DNA of 33,306 nt from positions 1 to 33,306 of IMG/VR virus record IMGVR_UViG_3300017917_001338. One strand, 5' to 3'. Origin of the DNA: a virus. The notes below the pieces were generated by a model, which saw only the letters and a list, made by a program, of their open reading frames with translations, had not been told where the DNA came from and did no database searches. How positions within the stretch are numbered: position 1 is the first letter of the stretch; every line of letters starts with the position of its first letter. Below, in pieces: positions 15,835-21,623 of this stretch. Position numbers and translations under genes: made by a program.

Positions 15835-15862
15835 ATTATAATATAATAATCTGTATTGTCAT
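15835..15862 (-). promoter_or_regulatory. Promoter of the initiator operon
   Basis: Minus strand ATGACA (15857-15862), 16-base spacer, TATAAT (15835-15840). The predicted start near 15828 gives a 150-base leader that contains the hairpins above. This is one of the best sigma70-like matches in the window. Confidence 0.6.
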
Positions 15863-15909
15863 AAAAAGTTATGCACATTTCAAACTTAAGTTTGCTTAAT
15901 TTAGATCAT

Positions 15910-15940
15910 AAATAAAACGCCTGTCGGCATCACAGGTCGT
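15910..15940 (-). terminator. Intrinsic terminator
   Basis: Eight-pair stem with one bulge, loop CGGCATC-like, then TTTTATTT on the minus strand. The mirrored AAAACG side gives a TTTT tract on the plus strand too, so it may work in both directions. Confidence 0.6.
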
Positions 15941-15994
15941 TTTACCACGTTTATTAGTAACCTTATTGTGAATAAAGTTAGACCCTTTCGGGCT
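15911..15994 (-). ncRNA. Candidate small RNA 2 (about 80 nt)
   Basis: A -10 TATAAT at 16001-16006 predicts a start near 15994. The RNA would begin with a GAAA-loop stem (CCC-GAAA-GGG), then TTATT-CAC-AATAA, and end at a terminator: ACG-CCTGT loop ACAGG-CGT with a bulge (15917-15940) followed by TTTTATTT. It carries no frame with a good start. The alternative is a read-through leader with a terminator. Confidence 0.45.
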
Positions 15995-16010
15995 AGTTCC
16001 ATTATACCAA

Positions 16011-16046
16011 ATAAAAAAGGGCATCTGTGCAGAACACATAGCCCTT
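16011..16046 (-). terminator. Strong intrinsic terminator after the three-gene cassette
   Basis: Minus strand AAGGGC...GCCCTT (16017-16046) with inner TGTG/CACA and a six-U tract (TTTTTTATTT). It closes the tiny-gene cassette. Confidence 0.8.
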
Positions 16047-16051
16047 AAATG

Positions 16052-16135
16052 TCATCGTTGGAGGTATTTCCTCCAATAGTACCAACGCCAACGCAGTCTC
16101 CACAAAAGCCATTTCAGTTTGCCTTTGATGGTCAT
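16052..16135 (-). CDS. Tiny basic Trp/Arg-rich peptide (27 aa)
   Basis: MTIKGKLKWLLWRLRWRWYY and a short end: half of the residues are Trp, Arg, Lys or Tyr. It has AGGAG six bases before ATG. Such a cationic, aromatic peptide could bind nucleic acid or the membrane; no family recognised. A TTGGAGG/CCTCCAA hairpin overlaps its 3' end. Confidence 0.5.
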   Translation of the reverse strand: MTIKGKLKWLLWRLRWRWYYWRKYLQR

Positions 16136-16180
16136 TTGCGTCTCCTGTTGATGAATTGATGACGGCGATACAGACACCGC

Positions 16181-16348
16181 CTAGTCTTGGTTTTCATTGA
16201 TAGCCTCCCGACCACCATTGAAAAGCATGAAAAACTCAACCAGATTCTCCATCGACTGTTCCTTTGCAGGATAGTGGGCGGAAAAATCTGCCCTGTTGCT
16301 GACTGAAAGTGCTTGCAACAGTACCCATTCCTTGTCTCTCGTGGTCAT
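16181..16348 (-). CDS. Small protein of the SD-rich cassette (55 aa)
   Basis: MTTRDKEWVLLQALSVSNRA then YPAKEQSMENLVEFFMLFNG. AAGGAGG lies six bases before ATG 16348, favouring it over ATG 16354, which abuts the SD but overlaps the previous stop. No family recognised. Confidence 0.6.
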   Translation of the reverse strand: MTTRDKEWVLLQALSVSNRADFSAHYPAKEQSMENLVEFFMLFNGGREAINENQD

Positions 16349-16350
16349 CG

Positions 16351-16497
16351 TCATCCTCCTTGTGGTTTGCACAACTTGTAAAACTCAAAGAGTTCACTTG
16401 TTGTGGGTTCTCGTTGAAAATGCTCACGGAAGTATTGGCGGTATTGCTCCGACAACGCTTCTTGAAGCATTTGGTTTGTCCATAAATAAAAGAACAT
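16351..16497 (-). CDS. Small protein of the SD-rich cassette (48 aa)
   Basis: MFFYLWTNQMLQEALSEQYR then YFREHFQREPTTSELFEFYK. AGGAGG with 6-base spacing precedes the ATG. It is the first gene after the -10 at 16515-16520. No family recognised; a short helical regulator or inhibitor is possible. Confidence 0.6.
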   Translation of the reverse strand: MFFYLWTNQMLQEALSEQYRQYFREHFQREPTTSELFEFYKLCKPQGG

Positions 16498-16514
16498 AAG
16501 TCACCTCCTCTTAT

Positions 16515-16520
16515 ATTATA
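16515..16520 (-). promoter_or_regulatory. -10 box of the tiny-gene cassette
   Basis: TATAAT on the minus strand; predicted start near 16508, giving an 11-base leader with AGGAGG. The best -35 (TTGATT) is at a short 14-base spacing, so an activator may be needed; the inverted repeat at 16550-16582 is suitably placed. Confidence 0.5.
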
Positions 16521-16549
16521 AACCTTTTTATTGTAATCAAATAGCCGAG

Positions 16550-16582
16550 TTTGTTTACATTGATGATGTGAATGTAAACAAA
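16550..16582. repeat. Perfect 12-bp inverted repeat (possible operator)
   Basis: Arms TTTGTTTACATT (16550-16561) and AATGTAAACAAA (16571-16582) with a nine-base centre. It lies just upstream of the cassette promoter and just after the sRNA 1 terminator, so it may be a binding site for a dimeric regulator. A hairpin role is the alternative. Confidence 0.6.
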
Positions 16583-16612
16583 AAACCGCACTCCCTTCAA
16601 AGGCTTACGGTT
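16577..16612 (-). terminator. Intrinsic terminator of candidate small RNA 1
   Basis: AACCG...CGGTT (16584-16612) with inner CCTT/AAGG, followed by TTTTTTGTTT on the minus strand. The U tract overlaps the inverted-repeat arm. Confidence 0.7.
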
Positions 16613-16660
16613 CTTTGTACCAATCAGTCATTGCTGACTAATCTAGCACTATAAGTGCAT
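16580..16660 (-). ncRNA. Candidate small RNA 1 (about 80 nt)
   Basis: An extended -10, TGATACAAT (hexamer at 16667-16672), predicts a start at 16660, downstream of the terminator that closes the 70-aa gene. The RNA would fold GCACT-TAT-AGTGC (16646-16658), TTAGTCA-GCAA-TGACTGA (16624-16641) and the terminator hairpin. This is a self-contained transcription unit with no good frame. Function unknown; base-pairing regulator or decoy are possibilities. Confidence 0.55.
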
Positions 16661-16676
16661 AAAGATATTGTATCAC

Positions 16677-16702
16677 AAAAAGAAAACCACTATTGCTAGT
16701 GG
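16677..16702 (-). terminator. Intrinsic terminator after the 70-aa membrane gene
   Basis: CCACTA-GCAA-TAGTGG (16687-16702), six perfect pairs with a GNRA loop, then TTTTCTTTTT on the minus strand. It closes the long late transcript of structural and lysis genes. Confidence 0.8.
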
Positions 16703-16711
16703 CGTTCTTAA

Positions 16712-16924
16712 TTAGTCTTTTATACCGTGTACCTTTTTATAATTGTTCCATCTTGCGGCATAATCATTGTATGGTTGTTCAAATATCATTGACTTTATTG
16801 AATCTGCGAAAAGACTAATCAAAAGAAATACAATTACTGGTACACACCAGATTGGTACAGTTACGCATACGATAAATGTTACTATATTTTTTTGTGTGTT
16901 TGTTAGTTTTGTATTCGGGAACAT
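16712..16924 (-). CDS. Membrane protein after lysozyme, candidate holin (70 aa)
   Basis: One hydrophobic segment, VTFIVCVTVPIWCVPVIVFL followed by LISLF, flanked by a basic N-terminus and a charged C-terminus ending HGIKD. It starts four bases after the SLT lysozyme gene and is the last gene before a terminator. Position and topology suit a holin or spanin-like helper; sequence alone does not decide. Confidence 0.6.
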   Translation of the reverse strand: MFPNTKLTNTQKNIVTFIVCVTVPIWCVPVIVFLLISLFADSIKSMIFEQPYNDYAARWNNYKKVHGIKD

Positions 16925-16928
16925 ATTT

Positions 16929-17312
16929 TTATTTTATTTTTCCATAGCACACCCACGCCGTGACTCCTTGTACATCATAAATATGTCGGGCAAGTTTTAG
17001 ATTATCGAGCATATTGTTCTGATAGTCTAAGCCCATTTTTATAGATGTTTCGTGCCACGTTTTACGATTGATTTGCATAAGCCCATAATCGTGTGTCGGC
17101 GAAACTACTACACTACCATCTGCTTTGAATTGTTTTAGACCGCTTTCACATTTCGCTATCGCTACCATCAAATCTGGTTGCTCTGGGAAAGTCTGACGGA
17201 TTAAATCTTCGGTGGATAATTCAACTACTGTTACTGCTAATTCTTCTTGTGGTGCTGGCGTGACTGGTTGCTGGATAAATAAAGCTATTATTGTTTCAAG
17301 TATATGTTTGAA
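16929..17312 (-). CDS. SLT-type lysozyme/transglycosylase without a clear start
   Basis: The core is MVAIAKCESGLKQFKADGSV, with the catalytic Glu in CESG, then THDYGLMQINRKTW and ARHIYDVQGVTAWVCY, as in lytic transglycosylase (SLT) domains. The first ATG in frame (17168; TTG at 17171) falls inside the domain, too late. The frame extends upstream to 17312 through a Pro/Glu linker and IALFIQQPVTPAP, which may be an export or anchor segment, but it has no ATG, GTG or TTG and begins right after an in-frame TAA. Non-AUG start, stop read-through from the 39-aa frame, or mutation are the options. It cuts peptidoglycan glycan strands. Confidence 0.75.
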   Translation of the reverse strand, partial: FKHILETIIALFIQQPVTPAPQEELAVTVVELSTEDLIRQTFPEQPDLMVAIAKCESGLKQFKADGSVVVSPTHDYGLMQINRKTWHETSIKMGLDYQNNMLDNLKLARHIYDVQGVTAWVCYGKIK

Positions 17313-17432
17313 TTAAGGGGCGTTCTGAAATGTGCAGGATACTGAATATGCTCCGACCATTGGACTACGTTTGGCGGTATCAGCCAACTCTAACCTTGCA
17401 TGGTCATATATTTTGGTATCGTAGTTTAACAT
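17313..17432 (-). CDS. Small frame in phase with the lysozyme (39 aa)
   Basis: MLNYDTKIYDHARLELADTA then KRSPMVGAYSVSCTFQNAP and TAA. The lysozyme frame continues directly after this stop in the same phase. It may be a separate small gene, or the N-terminus of a lysozyme reached by TAA read-through. Its DNA mimics part of a tRNA D-arm, which I reject as a tRNA. Confidence 0.45.
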   Translation of the reverse strand: MLNYDTKIYDHARLELADTAKRSPMVGAYSVSCTFQNAP

Positions 17433-17535
17433 ATCCAGTTTTCTACACACTTCTATCCGTATCTCGTGCCGTCTTTATACACCCGACTAGGGTGTGAGGA
17501 CACTGTGCCGTGCTGTAACTACCTACCTGTTATTA
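17433..17535 (-). promoter_or_regulatory. Leader with hairpin before the 39-aa/lysozyme frames
   Basis: A TATAAT -10 at 17535-17540 overlaps the stop of the 37-aa gene. The leader contains ACACCC-TAGTC-GGGTGT (17479-17495). This may give lysozyme its own promoter. No SD is present before ATG 17432. Confidence 0.45.
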
Positions 17536-17649
17536 TTATAACTTATAAAGATACACCCCAAACATAATTAATCCACATATACCGATCACTATTTTACTAT
17601 ACTGAATCACTCTTGTTTCAAAAGCACCAATTGATTTTTCGTCTTTCAT
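17536..17649 (-). CDS. Small membrane protein (37 aa)
   Basis: MKDEKSIGAFETRVIQYSKI then a span IVIGICGLIMFGVYLYKL. Coupled to the previous gene by ATGA overlap. With its neighbour it forms a pair of single-span proteins upstream of the lysozyme, possible lysis helpers. Confidence 0.6.
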   Translation of the reverse strand: MKDEKSIGAFETRVIQYSKIVIGICGLIMFGVYLYKL

Positions 17650-17828
17650 ATATTATGCCGGTTATAAAATTCACTCTCTGAAATTCTTTTTGCTAATTCG
17701 TTATCATACTTTTCACGTTTTTCATCAGTTAAATCTTTTGTCATTGAATAGTATACAAACATATGTATTATGGTAAACGCAAGTATAAATATGGTTATAG
17801 TTAAGATAGCCCCGATTATTTCAAACAT
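17646..17828 (-). CDS. Small membrane protein (60 aa)
   Basis: An N-terminal span MFEIIGAILTITIFILAFTI and a charged helical tail (MTKDLTDEKREKYDNELAKR). It overlaps the 296-aa gene by 13 bases. It resembles i-spanin-like or holin-accessory topology (N-in anchor, helical tail); that is inference only. Confidence 0.6.
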   Translation of the reverse strand: MFEIIGAILTITIFILAFTIIHMFVYYSMTKDLTDEKREKYDNELAKRISESEFYNRHNI

Positions 17829-18706
17829 TTGTTTATTTCATTAAGAGTAACTTTTTTTGGTTTAGGTTCATCTTTAATCATTGCCATACGTTCATCATAA
17901 CTCTTACCAAAGAAATTGTAATCGGTTCTTATGCACACCCAATATGTATCATCCTCATCAAATCCCATTCTTGATACATCAATACTTTTAATTGCATTTA
18001 GAAAAGCATTTCGTATTGTTTTAGAAAAAAGCATTACTGATAATATCCATTGAATTGATTTGAATTTATGCACGACAGTAGTATTCGTATCTCTTTGTGC
18101 CATTAATAACATTAATCGTTTTAATTCCTTTCTTGGATTTGCAATCAATCGTTCCTTACTAGTCTCATTAAATATGTCTTGTATTCTGTAACGATACGCA
18201 TTATCGTACTGGATCATATGTGATACTACACGTGCAAATTGTATGCCAGTATTTATTTCAGTATTCAATCCCATCTCCTCATAAAGGACACATATAAACT
18301 TACGCAACTCTTGAGATAAAGGACATAGGAACTCCGACTTAAATATAAAACCCTCCATAGGACCATATGCAATACGTGTGTAAGCGTCTAAAATGCCCTG
18401 TATTGCACGCAAACGTGCTTTATGCGACATTACACACATAGCTGGAATAAACGCAACAAATGGCATTTTTACAAGTAATTTGACGTTCTCAATAAAATAA
18501 CGCTTTGCCATGTTTGTAGCCCATAATGCTTGTGGATCAGCAAAACCTTTTTGCGGTCTTGGAACTCCTTGTAAATATACGAATATACCTTTGTCAATCA
18601 CAACCTGTTCGGTGGCATAAAACTCACTACTTTCATTTGCGATATTATGTACGGATGGTTGATGTTCGTACATGAACTGTGGGAATCTTGTATTTTTGGG
18701 TGTCAT
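17816..18706 (-). CDS. Hypothetical protein (296 aa)
   Basis: No family recognised. Helical and basic: YFIENVKLLVKMPFVAFIPA, FICVLYEEMGLNTEINTGIQ, LKRLMLLMAQRDTNTTVVHK. The start overlaps the HTH stop (ATGA). Between the peptidase and lysis genes, it could be a late regulator or minor virion protein. Confidence 0.65.
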   Translation of the reverse strand: MTPKNTRFPQFMYEHQPSVHNIANESSEFYATEQVVIDKGIFVYLQGVPRPQKGFADPQALWATNMAKRYFIENVKLLVKMPFVAFIPAMCVMSHKARLRAIQGILDAYTRIAYGPMEGFIFKSEFLCPLSQELRKFICVLYEEMGLNTEINTGIQFARVVSHMIQYDNAYRYRIQDIFNETSKERLIANPRKELKRLMLLMAQRDTNTTVVHKFKSIQWILSVMLFSKTIRNAFLNAIKSIDVSRMGFDEDDTYWVCIRTDYNFFGKSYDERMAMIKDEPKPKKVTLNEINKCLK

Positions 18707-19032
18707 TGAATTATAAACGCATCTTGTTGCATATGCGTGATTGGTTGTTTAAGTGATCTACGAAGTCTCGCAATTTCTGATTTTGCAAACTGCACATTTT
18801 CAGGTTCATACTTTCCGTTCCTTATTTTTTCTTCAATGTGAATTATACTATTAATCAAGTAATCTTTGTAGCATGTTGGCTTTGCTACTTTCTTTGTTTG
18901 ATTAATTAATGCGACATAGTTATATACTGACTTGATACTAATGTTATACGTTCCTGCAATATCTCGCACGTGCACACCACGTGCATACAGCAGTGCTACA
19001 TGATGTATTTCTTTATCATTTAGCTTGGTCAT
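18703..19032 (-). CDS. Helix-turn-helix DNA-binding protein (109 aa)
   Basis: Residues 5-45 read NDKEIHHVALLYARGVHVRD then IAGTYNISIKSVYNYVALIN, a clear HTH as in resolvase/transposase-type or sigma-like domains. A basic helical tail follows. It starts inside the end of the peptidase gene (17-base overlap) and is coupled to the next gene. It may be a late-gene regulator or a terminase-like accessory; position favours regulation. Confidence 0.7.
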   Translation of the reverse strand: MTKLNDKEIHHVALLYARGVHVRDIAGTYNISIKSVYNYVALINQTKKVAKPTCYKDYLINSIIHIEEKIRNGKYEPENVQFAKSEIARLRRSLKQPITHMQQDAFIIQ

Positions 19033-20074
19033 CAGTAATTAATTTATTCATGTGAGTCCGAGTTGCTCGATGAAAGTTTCCAGTACCAGATGTATAACCA
19101 AGTGGTGTTAATATTTCTGCTTTGTAGTGTTCTTGAAATCGAATCACCGCACGAAATGTCTCGCCCAAGAAGTTACCGGTACTTGGTACATCTTTATCCA
19201 TAAATCCAAAATACTTGAGAGCGTCTTGCAGGTGCACAACTTCAGGATTTTTACGCATACCATACGTAAGGTTTACATTAAATATATGAGTTGGCTTATT
19301 TACTTCAGATTGTTGTGATAGTTCAACAACAAAACCAATACCGTGTGTTCGTTTGTTTATAAACTCTTGATCTAACCAGCGTTCCGAGATGCCACCGAAG
19401 TGTGCTGAATCTTCAATCTTTATATACTTCACACCATTGATAAGTCCGTAATCAACACCGGCAATTCCGTGCAATACTGTTGCGTCTTGTATTTGTAGAT
19501 TAGGTGTAATAGGTTTTGGAAACTTTTGCGACCACTCTTCGTGTGTTGCATACACTACAATTGCAACTCCTTGCCCTGATTCCAAAACACTTGCAATCTC
19601 GTCAATGTTTTTTGAAAGTACAAAACCATATTTTTCAGGTTTATATTCTTGAGAAATCTTATCATCTTGTTCATTCCATTTTAATGCCTCCGTTTCTATT
19701 TGTGCATCGCTTTTAAGGAATTGAGATTTGATACGTGATTCAAATGTAACTTTATTTTTATTGCACGCAATGTCGAGTGCATCATTCAACCACATACCTT
19801 TAGGGTTATTTGGATCTAACTTGTTACGTCTCGAGTTGTAAATAGGTGATGCAGAAAATACCTTGTCAGGGTAATTCTTTTCAATCAACTTGGCAATTGT
19901 TTGTGCCATACAAGTATTGGTCCTTGTTTGATTACGTTCTTTGTATGTGAGCCACTTTGTTTTTTCAATCCAATTAGGTGCAGATGAAAATGTTAACTCC
20001 GAAAAGTCAGTGTCTTTTTTTTCATCTCGTTCGCTTCGCTGTGGTATATATGCACCTTGGTATTTTGTATCCAT
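19016..20074 (-). CDS. Papain-like (C1) peptidase with peptidoglycan-binding domain
   Basis: The 352-residue protein has Q49 and C55 in NQTRTNTCMAQTIAKL, the papain spacing of oxyanion Gln and catalytic Cys; H202 in TVLHGIAGVDYG; and D222 in YIKIEDSAHFGG in the place of the usual Asn. Residues ~275-348 form a PG_binding_1 domain: VVHLQDALKYFGF, FRAVIRFQEHYKAEILTPLG and TSGTGNFHRATRTHMNKL. The last phrase is characteristic, in my memory, of Parcubacteria cell-wall proteins. It probably cuts wall cross-links during entry (it follows tail-tip genes) or lysis. No signal peptide is seen. Confidence 0.88.
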   Translation of the reverse strand: MDTKYQGAYIPQRSERDEKKDTDFSELTFSSAPNWIEKTKWLTYKERNQTRTNTCMAQTIAKLIEKNYPDKVFSASPIYNSRRNKLDPNNPKGMWLNDALDIACNKNKVTFESRIKSQFLKSDAQIETEALKWNEQDDKISQEYKPEKYGFVLSKNIDEIASVLESGQGVAIVVYATHEEWSQKFPKPITPNLQIQDATVLHGIAGVDYGLINGVKYIKIEDSAHFGGISERWLDQEFINKRTHGIGFVVELSQQSEVNKPTHIFNVNLTYGMRKNPEVVHLQDALKYFGFMDKDVPSTGNFLGETFRAVIRFQEHYKAEILTPLGYTSGTGNFHRATRTHMNKLITDDQAK

Positions 20075-20084
20075 ATATTTTTAA

Positions 20085-21107
20085 TTAAGAGAACTCAGTA
20101 TTCTTTTCAATAATTGATAGACCTGCTGGACCATTAGCACCAGAAGCTCCCGGACTAAATGAACCTGCATTACCTGCCTGATAATTTGCACCACTTCCAC
20201 CTGAATATCTAGTACCGGTTGGTGTTGAACCCGCAGCAAATCCTGTGTTACCTGTTCCACCAGATGTTGTCACCGTTCCTGATGCGGATGTTAAAGAGTT
20301 ATAACGCATACAAAAGAACCCACCAGCACCTCCTCCAGATCCAAATACGTTATAGTTTGACCCAGTAAAACTTGCAGCACTTGGTGAACCCCCAGCGACT
20401 GATATACCACTAGCTGTTGTAAAGTTTAATGCACCTGCACATTCAATAAATAGTGTACCACCTCCACGCCCTCCGTTTGATGAAGTTGCTGTACTTGTTG
20501 TTCCTGCTTTTGCAGCACCAGAAGCTCCTCCTGCTGCAACAAAGGCTGTTGGATATTTACTTGCTAAAAGTGACAGATAAGTTGACGGGTATGCAATAGT
20601 GGCAGCGGATGCAGTAGCACCATCATTTGTACCTTTATTTGTTGTTGGTAAGAACGTGAAGCACTTTCCATCCGTACCATTACTACCATCACTCTGTGAT
20701 GATGCTCCAACAGATACTCCAGTACCACCAATTGCACCTAATGCACTAGCATTAATCATTGGTGCTGTCGATGAAGTTAATGTAACATTACCAACACTTT
20801 TTAGAATTACAACTGTCCCGTTTGCGTGTGGGTTTGAAAAAGTAAGTGAACCTGTCCCAGTAATTGAAATAGATGAGTAGTTTTTAATAACGACCTGAGC
20901 ACTTCCTAAGTCAATGTTAGTCGCACCAGATGTAATTGTAAGAGCACCATCCGATCCGTCACCACCAAACTTAAAAGAACGCTTGAAAAATGTCTCGCTT
21001 AAATATCCTTCCGAACCTAACTTTGGTGCTTTACCGCTATCACCTGCACCTGCACTCGTTGTTACAAAGTCTCCTTGTACTACTGTCTCTCCGTTTAATA
21101 ATCCCAT
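20085..21107 (-). CDS. Gly/Ser-rich tail-tip or fibre protein (340 aa)
   Basis: The N-terminus VQGDFVTTSAGAGDSGKAPK then LGSEGYLSETFFKR is like tail-fibre attachment regions. The rest is low-complexity beta structure with many GG pairs (NGGRGGGTLFIECAG, FGSGGGAGGFFCMR) and ends PAGLSIIEKNTEFS. It resembles Gly-rich phage adhesins. It precedes the peptidase gene with an identical 18-base start context. Receptor-binding role is inferred. Confidence 0.7.
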   Translation of the reverse strand: MGLLNGETVVQGDFVTTSAGAGDSGKAPKLGSEGYLSETFFKRSFKFGGDGSDGALTITSGATNIDLGSAQVVIKNYSSISITGTGSLTFSNPHANGTVVILKSVGNVTLTSSTAPMINASALGAIGGTGVSVGASSQSDGSNGTDGKCFTFLPTTNKGTNDGATASAATIAYPSTYLSLLASKYPTAFVAAGGASGAAKAGTTSTATSSNGGRGGGTLFIECAGALNFTTASGISVAGGSPSAASFTGSNYNVFGSGGGAGGFFCMRYNSLTSASGTVTTSGGTGNTGFAAGSTPTGTRYSGGSGANYQAGNAGSFSPGASGANGPAGLSIIEKNTEFS

Positions 21108-21113
21108 ATATTT

Positions 21114-21599
21114 TTAATTAATTTCAATAATAAACTCCAATGTCGTGTCTTCACCTGTTGCCTTAGTGTACACACTACCAAACAACAACCTATCAAAAAT
21201 CTGACCCGTATCTACCGATGCAGTACCATCAATAAAAAGACCTGTCTCATAGTAATCATCGTCAGGTAAGTCTCCGTCTGCAAAAAAGAATCTAAGCACT
21301 AACTCATTACCTGAAATTGAGCCAGTTGCTTTTGCTGTACGTGCTGAAGCTGACCCAAGTGTGGTATCAGCAATTGTAGGTGCAGTATTATCAGTACCAA
21401 TATCGCAGTAATTTATATTAAGTGTGTATGTATTTGTTCCATTCAACCTATCAAGAATCAAATCGATACCTGTATCAGTTCCTCTCATAACAAGGTTGTC
21501 ATAAAATGGAGTTGTTAAAATGACATCACCCGTCTTGGAATTGGTTTTAATAATTCGACACTTACCTTTTACTGATGTTTGTTTTTCTTGTAATTTCAT
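21114..21599 (-). CDS. Tail-tip protein (161 aa)
   Basis: No clear family. Its content (KTGDVILTTPFYDNLVMRGT and YYETGLFIDGTAS) resembles small tail/baseplate proteins that describe a particle surface in many phages. It lies between the tail hub and the Gly-rich fibre. A -10 box TATAAT (21608-21613) lies eight bases before ATG. Confidence 0.65.
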   Translation of the reverse strand: MKLQEKQTSVKGKCRIIKTNSKTGDVILTTPFYDNLVMRGTDTGIDLILDRLNGTNTYTLNINYCDIGTDNTAPTIADTTLGSASARTAKATGSISGNELVLRFFFADGDLPDDDYYETGLFIDGTASVDTGQIFDRLLFGSVYTKATGEDTTLEFIIEIN

Positions 21600-21607
21600 T
21601 TGATTAA

Positions 21608-21613
21608 ATTATA
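21608..21613 (-). promoter_or_regulatory. Extended -10 box close to the 161-aa gene
   Basis: TGATATAAT on the minus strand, eight bases before ATG 21599; the predicted transcript is leaderless or nearly so. -35-like TTTACA is at 19-base spacing. Confidence 0.45.
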
Positions 21614-21623
21614 TCACAACATA

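Noticed and set aside
17300-17432. tRNA-like D-arm on the minus strand (TAGTCCAATGGTCGGA)
   Set aside because: No acceptor, anticodon or T-arm pairing follows, and the bases belong to an open 39-codon frame.
8543-17432. Reassigned stop codon (TAA or TAG read as Gln)
   Set aside because: Only two in-frame TAA cases are seen and most genes end in TAA, TAG or TGA at the expected family length, so the standard code fits.
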